Of a stretch of DNA of 64,000 bases, positions 24,582 to 33,921 are shown piece by piece. Position 1 is the stretch's first letter; each line of letters opens with the position of its first letter. A program made the position numbers and the translations under genes. The stretch spans positions 71,875 through 135,874 of the forward strand of contig JADJMI010000010.1 in assembly GCA_016709665.1 (NCBI GenBank), in the 5' to 3' direction. Below the pieces are notes generated by a model. It did not search any database, was not told the DNA's origin, and was given only the letters and a program-made list of their open reading frames with translations. This DNA comes from Betaproteobacteria bacterium (GTDB lineage Bacteria > Pseudomonadota > Gammaproteobacteria > Burkholderiales > Usitatibacteraceae).

Positions 24582-25808
24582 ATGACCGAAATCGTCCTCG
24601 GCGTCTTCACCTTCACCGCCATCATCCTCGGGCTGGTCGCGATCCTGCTCGCGGCCCGCTCGAAGCTCGTGGCCACGGGCAACGTCACCATCACCGTGAA
24701 CGACGACCCCGCCAAGGCCCTCAAGGTGGCGGCGGGCGGCACGCTCCTCAACAAGCTCGCCGACAGCGGCATCTTCATTCCCTCGGCCTGCGGCGGCAAG
24801 GGCGCGTGCGGCGTGTGCGAGGTGGTGGTGAAGGAAGGCGGCGGCGAGCTGCTGCCCACCGAGGAAGGCTACATCTCCCGCGGCGAGGCCAAGCGCGGCT
24901 GCCGGCTCGCCTGCCAGGTGAAGGTGAAGGGCGACATGAAGATCGAGATCGCCCCCGAGATCTTCGACGTGCGCAAGTGGACGTGCAAGGTCGTCTCCAA
25001 CCGCAACGTCGCCACGTTCATCAAGGAGCTGAAGCTCGCCCTCCCCGAAGGCGAGGACGTGCCCTTCCGCGCCGGCGGCTACGTGCAGATCGAGTGCCCG
25101 CCGCACCAGGTGTCCTTCAGGGATTTCGCCATCGAGGCGCCCTACCGCGAGGACTGGGACAAGTTCGACCTCTGGCGCTTCAGGAGCGGCTGCACCGAGA
25201 CGGTGACCCGCGCCTACTCGATGGCCAACTACCCCAACGAGAAGGGCCTGCTCCTCTTCACCATCCGCATCGCCTTCCCGCCGGGGTACAAGGAAGAGAT
25301 CCCGCCGGGCATCATGAGCTCCTGGGTGTTCAACCTGAAGGAAGGCGACGAAGTGACGGTCTCGGGCCCCTTCGGCGAATTCTTCGCGCGCGACACGAAG
25401 CGCGAGATGTGCTTCATCGGTGGCGGCGCCGGCATGGCGCCGATGCGCTCGCACATCTTCGACCAGTTCCACCGCCTGCACACCAGGCGCAAGGCCACCT
25501 ACTGGTACGGCGCGAGGAGCCTCAAGGAAGCGTTCTACCAGGACGAGTTCGACGCCATCGCGAAGGCCAATCCCAACTTCACCTGGCACCTCGCGCTCTC
25601 CGAGCCGCTGCCCGAGGACGACTGGACGGGCTACACGGGCTTCATCCACAACGTGCTGCGCGACGAGTACCTGAAGAACCACCCCGCCCCCGAGGACATC
25701 GAGTACTACATGTGCGGCCCGGGGCCGATGAACAACGCCGTGATCGCCATGCTGCTCGACCTGGGCGTGGAGCGCGAGAACATCATGCTCGACGACTTCG
25801 GGTCGTGA
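24582..25808 (+). CDS. nqrF: Na+-NQR subunit F (NADH dehydrogenase, FAD and [2Fe-2S])
   Basis: Electron-input subunit. An N-terminal membrane helix (FTAIILGLVAILLAARSKLV) leads to a plant-type ferredoxin domain with Cys70, Cys76, Cys79 and Cys111 as [2Fe-2S] ligands. The FAD domain has RAYSMANYP and the NADH domain has CFIGGGAGMAPMRSH and YYMCGPGPMNNAVI. Length 408 aa and all cofactor motifs are intact. Confidence 0.96.
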   Translation: MTEIVLGVFTFTAIILGLVAILLAARSKLVATGNVTITVNDDPAKALKVAAGGTLLNKLADSGIFIPSACGGKGACGVCEVVVKEGGGELLPTEEGYISRGEAKRGCRLACQVKVKGDMKIEIAPEIFDVRKWTCKVVSNRNVATFIKELKLALPEGEDVPFRAGGYVQIECPPHQVSFRDFAIEAPYREDWDKFDLWRFRSGCTETVTRAYSMANYPNEKGLLLFTIRIAFPPGYKEEIPPGIMSSWVFNLKEGDEVTVSGPFGEFFARDTKREMCFIGGGAGMAPMRSHIFDQFHRLHTRRKATYWYGARSLKEAFYQDEFDAIAKANPNFTWHLALSEPLPEDDWTGYTGFIHNVLRDEYLKNHPAPEDIEYYMCGPGPMNNAVIAMLLDLGVERENIMLDDFGS

Positions 25809-25824
25809 GCGCGAGGAGACCGAG

Positions 25825-26274
25825 ATGACCATTGCCAGCGTGCTGGACGCCCTGGGCGACCGCGGAAGCGAAGGGCTGCACACCATCCCCGCCTCGGCCA
25901 CCGTCGCCGAAGCCGTGGACGCCATGGCGCAGAACGAGATCGGCGCGCTCGTCGTGAGCACCGAAGACAGGCTCCTGGGCGGCATCTTCACCGAGCGCGA
26001 CCTGATGATGCGCGTGGTGAAGCCCGGCCTCGACCCGAAGAAGACGCCGCTTTCGCTCGTCATGACCCGCGACATCCAGGCCGTGACGCCCGGTACCACG
26101 CTCGAGGCCGCGCTCGCCCTCATGTACGTGCACCGCTTCCGCCACCTGATCGTCATGGACGGGCCGCACCTGCACGGCATCGTCTCGATGCGCGACCTCG
26201 CCTACCACCTCATCCGCCACGGGGAGGGGCGCTTCGAGGCGTCCATCCGCCTCGCCGGCGGGCCGGGCACCTGA
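25825..26274 (+). CDS. CBS-domain pair protein in the nqr locus
   Basis: Stand-alone Bateman module of 149 aa: two CBS repeats at about 15-70 (ATVAEAVDAMAQNEIGALVV, LGGIFTERDLMMRVV) and 80-135 (TTLEAALALMYVHRFRHLIVM, LHGIVSMRDLAYHLI). Such modules usually bind adenine nucleotides. It lies 16 bp after nqrF and 14 bp before apbE, so it is probably part of the operon and could couple complex activity or maturation to energy charge; that role is inference. Confidence 0.88.
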   Translation: MTIASVLDALGDRGSEGLHTIPASATVAEAVDAMAQNEIGALVVSTEDRLLGGIFTERDLMMRVVKPGLDPKKTPLSLVMTRDIQAVTPGTTLEAALALMYVHRFRHLIVMDGPHLHGIVSMRDLAYHLIRHGEGRFEASIRLAGGPGT

Positions 26275-26288
26275 TTGAGGAACCTGCC

Positions 26289-27356
26289 ATGGACACCCTG
26301 ATCTCCCCCCGCCGCCGCACCATCCTCGCCGCCCTGGGCGCGGGCGCCCTGCTCGCCGGCTGCTCCGATGGCCTGCTGGCCGGCATCGCGAAGCGTCCCC
26401 TCGCCGCTTTCGGCGGCCCGACCATGGGCACCGCGTGGACGGCCAAGCTCGCGGGCGCGCTCGAAGGCGGCATGGCCGCGAAAGCCGAAGCCTCGGTCGC
26501 CGCCGCCCTCGCGAACGTGGTCGAGCGCATGTCGGCCCACCTCGCCGCCTCCGAGCTCGGCCGCTTCAACCGTCATGCTTCCACCGAGCCCTTCGCGGTC
26601 TCGCGCGAGACGCTCGAGGTGTTCGCCCTCGCCCGCGCGGTAAGCGAGCAGACCGCCGGCGCTTTCGACGTCACGGTCGCCCCGGCGGTGGACGCCTGGG
26701 GCTTCGGCCCGGCCGGCCGCAGCACCCTGCCGTCGTCGCAGGATCTCGTCCGCCTCGCCGCGGCGATCGATTTCCGTCACATCGCGATCGACCCGAAGGC
26801 CGGCACGCTCGCGAAGTCCCGCCCCGACGTGCGCGCGGACCTCTCCGGCATCGCGAAGGGTTACGGCGTGGATCTCGCGGCCCGCTCGCTCGAAGCGATG
26901 GGCAGCCGCGACCACCTGGTCGAGGCCGGCGGCGAAGTGCGCGCCAAGGGCACGAACGCGGAAGGCCGCCCCTGGCGCATCGGCATCGAGCGCCCGGACC
27001 GGCAGCAGCGCGAGCCTTTCCTCGTGTTGCCGCTCGCCGACCTCTCCCTCGCCACCTCCGGCGACTACCGCATCTTCTTCGAGCACGAAGGGCGCCGCTA
27101 TTCGCACGAGATCGATCCCGCGACGCGCGAGCCGGTTCGCGGCGATCTCGCCTCCGTGAGCGTCGTCTCGGCCGACTGCGGGCGCGCCGACGCGCTCGCC
27201 ACCGCCCTCTTCGTGATGGGCGCGAAGCGCGGTTTCGAATGGGCCGCGGATCGCGGCGAGGCGGCCTGCCTCATCGTGCGCGGCGAGGGCGGCCGGCTCG
27301 AGGATCGCCGCACCCCGGCGTTCGCCAAGCTGGGCGCCGAACGCGTGGCGGCCTAG
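26289..27356 (+). CDS. apbE: FAD:protein FMN transferase ApbE
   Basis: Attaches FMN by phosphoester bond to Thr of SGAT motifs in NqrB and NqrC. The N terminus has arginines (SPRRRTIL) and a lipobox LLAGC, indicating a membrane-anchored periplasmic lipoprotein, possibly Tat-exported. Family motifs: GGPTMGTAWTAKL, RADLSGIAKGYGVDLAA, VEAGGEVRAKG, SGDYRIFFEHEGRRYSH and the Mg2+-site region DCGRADALATALFVMG. Length 355 aa is normal. Location beside the nqr genes fits its role exactly. Confidence 0.95.
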   Translation: MDTLISPRRRTILAALGAGALLAGCSDGLLAGIAKRPLAAFGGPTMGTAWTAKLAGALEGGMAAKAEASVAAALANVVERMSAHLAASELGRFNRHASTEPFAVSRETLEVFALARAVSEQTAGAFDVTVAPAVDAWGFGPAGRSTLPSSQDLVRLAAAIDFRHIAIDPKAGTLAKSRPDVRADLSGIAKGYGVDLAARSLEAMGSRDHLVEAGGEVRAKGTNAEGRPWRIGIERPDRQQREPFLVLPLADLSLATSGDYRIFFEHEGRRYSHEIDPATREPVRGDLASVSVVSADCGRADALATALFVMGAKRGFEWAADRGEAACLIVRGEGGRLEDRRTPAFAKLGAERVAA

Positions 27357-27542
27357 ATGGAAACCGTCCTCGCGGTATTCATCGCGGCGGTCGTCCTGAT
27401 CGCCATCGCCATCGGCGGCATGACCGCGGGATCGAAGCTGACCGGGCGGTGCCTGCGCGGCTCGTGCGGCGGGCCGGCGGTGCTGGGTTCCGACGGCAAG
27501 GAAATCGAATCCTGCGCGAGCTGCCCGAACCGCAAGCACTAG
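27357..27542 (+). CDS. nqrM: Na+-NQR maturation protein NqrM
   Basis: Small membrane protein (DUF539 family) needed to deliver iron to the NqrD/E site. One N-terminal helix (VLAVFIAAVVLIAIAIGGM) is followed by four cysteines, Cys32, Cys37, Cys53 and Cys56, in the family pattern (RCLRGSCGG, ESCASCPNR). Length 61 aa is normal. The ATG directly abuts the apbE stop, so apbE-nqrM expression is coupled. Confidence 0.95.
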   Translation: METVLAVFIAAVVLIAIAIGGMTAGSKLTGRCLRGSCGGPAVLGSDGKEIESCASCPNRKH

Positions 27543-27578
27543 GCCCGCGCCTCCCATGACCCCCTCCTCGCGCGCGAC

Positions 27579-28754
27579 ATGAACCGGCGTCGCGCGATCT
27601 TCGCGATCGGCCTTGCCTCGCTGGCCGTCGCGGCGGCGGCGCTGGCGTACGGGCGATTCTTCCTCGAGAGTCCCGTGCGGGTCGACCTCGTGCAATCCGG
27701 GCGCGTGCCCCAACAGGTCTCCGGCCCCGGAACCGTGCAGGCCCGCGTCCCGGTGACCTTGAGCGCGCGCCTCACGGCGACGTTGACCTCGGTCGCCGTC
27801 GACGTGGGCGACAAGGTCCGTGCCGGCCAGGTGCTCGCCACGCTCGACGACCGCGACCTCGTGGCGCGCCGCGCCGCGGTGGGCGGCCAGCAGGCCTCGC
27901 TCGCCCAGCAGGTGGTGGCCGCGCAGGCCTCGGTGGAGCGTGCCCGTGCCGATCTCGACCTGGCCCGGTTGAAGGCGAAGCGCGAGGCCGACCTCCTGCG
28001 GCAAGGCTTCGTCTCCCAGTCGGCCTTCGACGCCACGAACGCGGCCCTCAAGTCCGCCCAGGCCGGCCTCGACAGCGCGCTCGCCACGCTGGCGGCGCGC
28101 CGGGCCGACGAGAAGACCCTGGTGCAGGAAGCGCACCTCGCCGAGGCGCAGGCGAGCTACAGCCGCCTGGCCGCCCCGATGGATGCCGTGGTGACCCAGC
28201 GCCTGGCCGAGCCGGGAACCACCGTGTCGCCCGGCACCCCGATCCTGCGGCTGGTGGATCCGGCGACCCTCTGGGTGGCCGTGCGCGTCGACGAGAGCGT
28301 CGTCGGGCGCGTCGCCACCGGCCAGGGCGCGCGCATCCGGCTGCGAACCGGCGAGACGGTGGAAGGCCGCGTCGCGCGCATCGCCGCGCAATCGGACGCC
28401 GCCACGCGCGAGCTCGATGTCTTCGTCGCCTTCACGACCCCGCCCGCGCGCTTCGCGATCGACCAGGAGGCGCAGGTGCGCATCGACGTCGGTTTCGACG
28501 AAGGCCTCGTGGTCCCCGTCGATGCGCTCACGCGCGATGCCGAGGGCCGCCCGGGCGTCCTTCGCGTGGTGGAAGGTCGCACGCGATTCGCGCCGGTCAC
28601 GACCGGCACGGCGGGCGAATCCACCGTGGTGATCCGCCAGGGGCTTTCGGCCGGCGACGCCGTGGCCTCTCCCGCGCAGGGCCTCAAGTCCGGCCAGCGG
28701 GTCTCGCCCCTGCCTTCCTCCCCGACGAAAGCCGCGCCGCCCCCGTCGCGGTGA
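27579..28754 (+). CDS. HlyD/RND-type periplasmic adaptor of an ABC exporter
   Basis: Membrane-fusion protein of 391 aa. A signal anchor (AIGLASLAVAAAALAYGRFF) is followed by a biotinyl-lipoyl-like half (TSVAVDVGDKVRAGQVLATLDD), an alpha-hairpin of about 100 residues (RADLDLARLKAKREADLLRQ) and its second lipoyl half (YSRLAAPMDAVVTQRLAEPG). A beta-barrel domain comes last. The next two genes encode the permease and ATPase, a DevBCA/MacAB-like set. The substrate is unknown and no outer-membrane channel gene is adjacent. Confidence 0.88.
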   Translation: MNRRRAIFAIGLASLAVAAAALAYGRFFLESPVRVDLVQSGRVPQQVSGPGTVQARVPVTLSARLTATLTSVAVDVGDKVRAGQVLATLDDRDLVARRAAVGGQQASLAQQVVAAQASVERARADLDLARLKAKREADLLRQGFVSQSAFDATNAALKSAQAGLDSALATLAARRADEKTLVQEAHLAEAQASYSRLAAPMDAVVTQRLAEPGTTVSPGTPILRLVDPATLWVAVRVDESVVGRVATGQGARIRLRTGETVEGRVARIAAQSDAATRELDVFVAFTTPPARFAIDQEAQVRIDVGFDEGLVVPVDALTRDAEGRPGVLRVVEGRTRFAPVTTGTAGESTVVIRQGLSAGDAVASPAQGLKSGQRVSPLPSSPTKAAPPPSR

Positions 28755-28764
28755 CCGGAGTCCG

Positions 28765-29958
28765 ATGGACCTCGCGCTGAAGGACATCCGACGCCACCTG
28801 GGCAAGTTCCTCGCCACCATCGTGGGCGTGGCGATGCTGCTCGCCATCGTCCTGGTGATGAACGGCATCTACCGGGGCAACATCGAGGACGGCATCTGGC
28901 TCATCGACAACACCGCCACCGACCTGTGGGTCGTCGAGCGCGGCCGCGGCGGGCCCTTCAACGAGCCTTCCCGCATGCCGCTCGACAGCTACCGGAGCAT
29001 CGCCGCGACGCCCGGCGTGCAGCTCGCGAGCCCGATCGTGCTCTACACCGCCCAGCGGGAATTCGGCGGCAGCAGCCAGCAGTTCACCCTCGTGGGCTAC
29101 GACGTGTTCGGCGGCCTGGGCGGGCCGGGGCGCATCGTGCAGGGCCGCGCGATCGCGGCGCCGCACCACGAGATGCTGGCGGACCGCAAGCTGGGCGTTC
29201 GCCTGGGCGACGTGCTGCCCCTGGGCGACGATCGCTACACGGTGGTCGGCCTCACCGGCGGCGCGGTCGACGCGAGCGGCAACCCGCTCGTCTACCTGTC
29301 GCTGCCCGACGCCCGCAAGGTGCAGTACGAGCAGGACCGCGACGCCCTGGTGGCCGCCCGCGCGCAGAGCCTGAAGCGCCTGGAGGCGATGGGCATCCGC
29401 GGCGAGGCGGCCGAGCGCCTGCTGCCCCTGCTCTCCGGCGGCTCGGACTCGATCAACGCGGTGCTGGTGCGGCTCGATCCCGGCGCGGACGGCGCCGCGG
29501 TGGCGCGCCACATCCGCGACTGGCTGCACTACAACGTGTACACGACGCAGGAGGAGCGCTCGCTGATGCTCGACGGGCGGCTCAAGCGGATCTCGGCGGT
29601 GCTGGGCCTCTTCCGCGCGCTGCTCGTGACGGTCTCGATCGTCATCATCGCGCTCATCGTCTACGTGCTCACCATCGAGAAGATCCGCTCGATCGCCACG
29701 CTCAAGCTGATCGGCGCGCCCAACTCCCTCATCGTGCGGCTGATCATGACGCAGTCGATGCTGCTCACCCTGGGCAGCTTCGTGCTCGCCTACGGCCTGC
29801 GCACCCTCATCGCGCCGGGGTTCCCGCGCACGCTCGCCTTCGCGCCGCACGAGACGGCCGTCACCTTCGCCGTGATGATGGCCGGCGGCGTGCTCGCGAG
29901 CCTGCTCGCCGTCTGGCACGCGCTGCGCACCCCGCCGCAGCTCGCGCTCGGGGGCTGA
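28765..29958 (+). CDS. ABC transporter permease (FtsX/MacB-DevC type)
   Basis: Four-helix permease. The first helix is KFLATIVGVAMLLAIVLVM near the N terminus. A large periplasmic domain of about 220 residues (MacB_PCD-like; LWVVERGRGGPFNEPSRM) follows. Three helices lie at the end (ALLVTVSIVIIALIVYVLTI, SMLLTLGSFVLAYGL, VMMAGGVLASLLAVWHAL). Length 397 aa is typical. The start is 10 bp after the adaptor gene. Confidence 0.88.
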   Translation: MDLALKDIRRHLGKFLATIVGVAMLLAIVLVMNGIYRGNIEDGIWLIDNTATDLWVVERGRGGPFNEPSRMPLDSYRSIAATPGVQLASPIVLYTAQREFGGSSQQFTLVGYDVFGGLGGPGRIVQGRAIAAPHHEMLADRKLGVRLGDVLPLGDDRYTVVGLTGGAVDASGNPLVYLSLPDARKVQYEQDRDALVAARAQSLKRLEAMGIRGEAAERLLPLLSGGSDSINAVLVRLDPGADGAAVARHIRDWLHYNVYTTQEERSLMLDGRLKRISAVLGLFRALLVTVSIVIIALIVYVLTIEKIRSIATLKLIGAPNSLIVRLIMTQSMLLTLGSFVLAYGLRTLIAPGFPRTLAFAPHETAVTFAVMMAGGVLASLLAVWHALRTPPQLALGG

Positions 29959-29959
29959 G

Positions 29960-30667
29960 GTGGCGATCCTCGACATCCGCGGCGTGAGCCAGACCTTCGG
30001 CACGGGCGAGACGGCGGTGCAGGCCCTCAAGCCGACCACGCTCTCGGCGCAACGGGGCGAGCTGCTCGCCCTGCTGGGCCCGAGCGGATCGGGCAAGAGC
30101 ACGCTGCTGCTCGCCATCAGCCTCATCCAGGCCCCGACCACGGGGCGCATCGAGATCGACGGGCAGGTCCTGCACGACGACGGCCCGACCGGCGTCGACA
30201 TCCGCGCCTTCCGGCGGCGCAACATCGGCTTCATCTTCCAGCAGCACAACCTGATCCCGTTCCTCACCGCGCTCGAGAACGTCGCGTTGATGCTGGAGAT
30301 CAACGGCGTCGGGGGACGGGAAGCCTCGCGGCGGGCGGCCGAGCTGCTCGACTACCTCGAGATCGGGCACCGGGCGCGTTCGCTGCCCGCCCGGCTCTCC
30401 GGCGGCGAGCAGCAGCGCGTCGCGATCGGCCGGGCCCTCGCCAACGAGCCGGCGCTCATCCTCGCCGACGAGCCGACGGCCGCGCTCGACACCGCCCGCG
30501 GGATGAAGGCCATGGCCCTGCTGCGCAAGATCGCCCGCGAGCGCGGGACGGCCGTGGTCACGGTGACGCACGACCATCGCATGATCGACGGGTTCGACAC
30601 CGTCTACCACCTCGACGACGGCGTGCTCACGCGCGAGCCCGACGACGGCACCGCGAAGCGGCCCTAG
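29960..30667 (+). CDS. ABC transporter ATP-binding protein (LolD/MacB type)
   Basis: ATPase of the exporter. GTG start 1 bp after the permease stop. Walker A GPSGSGKSTLL, Q-loop FIFQQHNLIPFLTALENV, signature LSGGEQQRVAIGRALA, Walker B LILADEPTAALD and switch His (VTVTHDHRMID) are all intact. Length 235 aa is normal for this class. A short 13-bp duplication of the region around the stop codon (30655-30690) leaves the protein unaffected. Confidence 0.92.
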   Translation: MAILDIRGVSQTFGTGETAVQALKPTTLSAQRGELLALLGPSGSGKSTLLLAISLIQAPTTGRIEIDGQVLHDDGPTGVDIRAFRRRNIGFIFQQHNLIPFLTALENVALMLEINGVGGREASRRAAELLDYLEIGHRARSLPARLSGGEQQRVAIGRALANEPALILADEPTAALDTARGMKAMALLRKIARERGTAVVTVTHDHRMIDGFDTVYHLDDGVLTREPDDGTAKRP

Positions 30668-30738
30668 AAGCGGCCCTAGAAGCGGCGAGTGCGGCGCGCC
30701 GCGTCTTCAGGCGCGTGTCGCAGGGGATACGGGGGCAA

Positions 30739-31674
30739 TCAGGCGGCAGCCGGCGCCGACGCCAGCACCGCGAGCACGTTGCGCGCGGCGCCCAGTCCCA
30801 TGTTCACGTAGGCGTCCTCGCTCACGCCGCCCACGTGGGGCGAGAGCACGGTGTTCGCGACATGGCGCCACGCGTGCTCGCCGGCGAGGGGCTCGGGCGT
30901 GAAGGCGTCGAGGCCCGCCGCGCGCAGCTTGCCGCTCGCGAGGGCCTCGCGCACGGCGTCGTCGTCGACGAGACCGCCGCGGCCCGTGTTCACGAGGATC
31001 GCGCCGTCGGGCATCGTGGCGATGCTTTCGCGGTTGACCAGGTGCCGGTTATCGTCCGTGAGCGGGCAGTTGAGCGACAGCACGAGGCTGCCGGCCAGCA
31101 CATCCGCCAGCGGCGCGAGCGTGACGCCCGCGGGCGCCTCCTTCACGAACGGATCGAACGCCAGGACCGGCATGCCCATCGCGACGCCGATGGCGGCCAC
31201 GCGCCAGCCGATGGCGCCCAGCCCCACCACGCCGAGCGTCTTGCCGTGCAGCTCGAGGCTCTTGTGCGTGGCCTTGTCCCAGAAGCCCGCCCGCATGCGC
31301 GCGTCGAGCCCGACGACGTTCTTGGCGCACGCGAGGATGAGCGCCCAGGCGTGCTCGGCCACGGCATCGGCGTTGGCGCCCGCCGCGGCGTTCACCACGA
31401 TCCCCCGCGCCGCGGCCGCCGGCTTGTCGATGGTGTCGGTGCCCGAGCCGTGCTTGGCGACGACGCGAAGGCGCTTCGAGGCATCGAGGATGCGCGGCGT
31501 GATCCGGCCGTAGCGCACGATGATCGCCACCGGCTGGTACTTCTCGCACAGCGCCGCGATCGCGTCCTCGTCCGGCGTCTTGCCCGCGAAGACAACGTCG
31601 AAATCCGCCAGGAGCGCGAGCGCCAGCGGGGCGAGGTCGGCGGCGGTGACGAGGATGACGGGTTTGCCGCTCAC
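30739..31674 (-). CDS. D-2-hydroxyacid dehydrogenase (NAD-dependent)
   Basis: Last gene of the minus-strand carboxylate operon. The GTG start at 31674 forms a GTGA overlap with the upstream aldolase-like gene; the open frame is longer but unrelated. NAD-binding motif GVVGLGAIGWRVAAIG, catalytic Arg region LNCPLTDDNRHLV, Glu in VDDDAVREAL and His in LSPHVGGVSEDA are present. Length 311 aa. It could oxidise or reduce a 2-hydroxyacid produced by the RraA-type aldolase encoded before it. Confidence 0.9.
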   Translation of the reverse strand: MSGKPVILVTAADLAPLALALLADFDVVFAGKTPDEDAIAALCEKYQPVAIIVRYGRITPRILDASKRLRVVAKHGSGTDTIDKPAAAARGIVVNAAAGANADAVAEHAWALILACAKNVVGLDARMRAGFWDKATHKSLELHGKTLGVVGLGAIGWRVAAIGVAMGMPVLAFDPFVKEAPAGVTLAPLADVLAGSLVLSLNCPLTDDNRHLVNRESIATMPDGAILVNTGRGGLVDDDAVREALASGKLRAAGLDAFTPEPLAGEHAWRHVANTVLSPHVGGVSEDAYVNMGLGAARNVLAVLASAPAAA

Positions 31675-32363
31675 AGCGATTCGCCTTCCTTGAGGACCCC
31701 CGCGGCGCGCAGCGCGGCATCCAGCCAACCGGGCTTCAGCGCGCGCTTCGCGAGGATGTCGTCCATGCGCTTGCCCTCGTCCGCGACCTTCTTCGCGGCG
31801 AGCGGCAGGAGCGAGGCGGCCTTCTCGCGCTCGACGACGACCACGCCGTCGGCATCGCCCACGATGAGGTCGCCGGGGCACACCGCGACGCCGCCCGCGG
31901 AGATGGGCCAGTTGATCCGGCCCGGGATGAACTTGGTCGGCCCGTTGGGGTTGACGCCGGCCGCGAAGACCGGGAATCCCAGTTCGAGCAGTTCGTCGGT
32001 GTCGCGCACCGCCCCGTCGATGACGACGCCGCCCAGCTGCAGCACCTTGCACGCGTTGATCATGAGCGCGCCCATGAGCGCGCAGCTCGTGTCGCCCTTG
32101 CCGTCGATCACGAGCACGTCGCCGGGCTTCGCCAGGGTCATGGCCGCGTGGATCATGAGGTTGTCGCCGGCGCGCACCTCGATCGTGAAGGCCGGGCCCG
32201 CGATCTTCATCGCGGCGTCCAGCGGCGCCACGGCGTTGAGCGTGCCGCGGCGGCCCGCCACGTCGGCGAGGATGGCGGCCTGGTACCGGGCGGCCTCGGC
32301 CACGACGGCGGGGGATACGCGCTCGAAATCGCGGCGGACGTCGGCCAGGGTGTCGGTGCTCAT
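31671..32363 (-). CDS. RraA-like aldolase (HMG/CHA aldolase family)
   Basis: Class II, divalent-metal aldolase/decarboxylase family related to 4-carboxy-4-hydroxy-2-oxoadipate aldolase and RraA. Motifs: IDGKGDTSCALMGALM, GVVIDGAVRDTDEL (metal-binding Asp and neighbouring Arg) and the late VCPGDLIVGDADGVVVV. Length 230 aa is typical. Placement in an operon with a tripartite carboxylate transporter and a dehydrogenase supports a catabolic aldolase role rather than RNase E inhibition. Confidence 0.88.
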   Translation of the reverse strand: MSTDTLADVRRDFERVSPAVVAEAARYQAAILADVAGRRGTLNAVAPLDAAMKIAGPAFTIEVRAGDNLMIHAAMTLAKPGDVLVIDGKGDTSCALMGALMINACKVLQLGGVVIDGAVRDTDELLELGFPVFAAGVNPNGPTKFIPGRINWPISAGGVAVCPGDLIVGDADGVVVVEREKAASLLPLAAKKVADEGKRMDDILAKRALKPGWLDAALRAAGVLKEGESL

Positions 32364-32409
32364 GGGAATCCTTTCGGTGATGTGCGAATGAGGGAGGGAA
32401 ATCGGGGGA

Positions 32410-33918
32410 TCAGCCGGCGGAGGCTTCCACGGCGCTTTCGCGGCGGCGGCGAAGGCCCGGCAGCACCATCGCCAGGAGGATCAGCGCGGTGACGACGAGG
32501 AACGCGAGGCTGATCGGCCGGGTGACGAAGACGGCGAAGCTGCCCTCGGACATGAGGAGCGCCCGGCGCAGGTTCTCCTCGAGCATCGGCCCGAGCACGT
32601 AGCCCAGGATGAGCGGCGCGGGCTGGCAGTCGAGCTTCGCGAACACGTAGCCCAGCACGCCGATGCCGGCGCACAGGTAGACGTCCATCGCGCTGTTGTT
32701 GAGGCTGAAATTGCCCACGCAGGCGAACACGAGGATCGCCGGGAAGAGCCAGCGGTAGGGCACCTGCGTGAGCCGCGCCCACAGGCCCACGAGTGGCAGG
32801 TTGAGAATCAGCAGAAGCGTGTTGCCCACGAACATGCTCGCGACGAGGCCCCAGAAGAGCTCGGGCTTGGAGGTCATCACCTGCGGGCCCGGCTGGATGC
32901 CCTGCATCGTGAGCGCGCCCAGCATGAGCGCCATCACGGCGCTCGCGGGGATGCCGAGCGTGAGGGTGGGAATGAAGTGCGTCTGCGCGGCCGCGTTGTT
33001 GGCGGCCTCCGGCGCCGCGACGCCCTCGATGGCGCCGTGGCCGAAGCGCGACGGATCCTTCGCGAGCTTCTTCTCGAGCATGTAGGCCGAGAAGGCCGCC
33101 ACCGACGCCGTGATGCCCGGCAGCGCGCCGAAGAAGGAGCCCAGGGCCGTGCCGCGCAGCGTCGGCATCGCGGCCGCCTTCATGTCCGCCCAGGTGGGCA
33201 TGAGGTTCTTCACGTCCTTGGCGAACACCTCGACCTTCTCGTTGCGGGCGAGGTTCAGCACGATCTCCGAGACGGCGAAGAGGCCCACCGCCACCACCGT
33301 GAAGCCCACGCCGTCCAGCAGTTCCGGGATGCCGAACGAGAACCGCGGCAGGCCCGAGGTGACGTCCGTGCCGACGATGCCCAGCAGCAGGCCGATGGCC
33401 ACCATCGCCAGGGCCTTCACCAGGTCGCCGTGCGACAGGACGGCGGAGAAGACGAGGCCCATCAGCATGAGCGAGAAGTACTCCGCGGCGCCGAACTCCA
33501 GCGCCCACCGGCCCACGAGCGGGCCGAAGAACGCCACGAGCAGCGTCGAGAGGATGCCGCCCACGAAGGAAGCCATCGCCGCGGTGGCGAGCGCGGGCCC
33601 GGCCCGGCCCTGCCGCGCCATCTGGTAGCCGTCGATGGCGGTGACGGCGGAGGACACCTCGCCCGGCATGTTCACCAGGATCGCCGTCGTCGAGCCGCCG
33701 TACTGCGCGCCGTAGAAGATGCCGGCCAGCATGATGAGGGAGCTCACCGGGTCCAGCCCGAAGGTGATCGGCAGCAGCATGGCGATCGTGACGAGCGGGC
33801 CGATGCCCGGCAGCACGCCGATGAGCGTCCCGAGGAACACCCCGAGGAAGCAGTAGGCCAGGTTCTTGAGGGTGAGCGCGACGCCGAAGCCGAGCGCGAG
33901 GTTCGAAAGGACGTCCAT
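32410..33918 (-). CDS. tctA: Tripartite tricarboxylate transporter large permease TctA
   Basis: Polytopic permease of the TTT family. N terminus GFGVALTLKNLAYCFLGVFLGTLIGVLPGIGPL with conserved PGIGP, the internal repeat motif ALPGITASVAAFSAYMLEKK, and GVAAPEAANNAAAQTHFIPTLTLGIP are diagnostic. About 12 membrane helices; 502 aa is normal. Works with TctB (3 bp upstream) and the periplasmic binding protein. Confidence 0.94.
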   Translation of the reverse strand: MDVLSNLALGFGVALTLKNLAYCFLGVFLGTLIGVLPGIGPLVTIAMLLPITFGLDPVSSLIMLAGIFYGAQYGGSTTAILVNMPGEVSSAVTAIDGYQMARQGRAGPALATAAMASFVGGILSTLLVAFFGPLVGRWALEFGAAEYFSLMLMGLVFSAVLSHGDLVKALAMVAIGLLLGIVGTDVTSGLPRFSFGIPELLDGVGFTVVAVGLFAVSEIVLNLARNEKVEVFAKDVKNLMPTWADMKAAAMPTLRGTALGSFFGALPGITASVAAFSAYMLEKKLAKDPSRFGHGAIEGVAAPEAANNAAAQTHFIPTLTLGIPASAVMALMLGALTMQGIQPGPQVMTSKPELFWGLVASMFVGNTLLLILNLPLVGLWARLTQVPYRWLFPAILVFACVGNFSLNNSAMDVYLCAGIGVLGYVFAKLDCQPAPLILGYVLGPMLEENLRRALLMSEGSFAVFVTRPISLAFLVVTALILLAMVLPGLRRRRESAVEASAG

Positions 33919-33921
33919 GGG

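Noticed and set aside
26202..28868. 888-residue minus-strand open frame across apbE and the adaptor gene
   Set aside because: Antisense to four well-supported genes and of shadow-type composition.
30655..30690. Short tandem duplication GAAGCGGCCCTA at the ATPase stop codon
   Set aside because: Only two to three copies, with no effect on the protein; looks like simple slippage.
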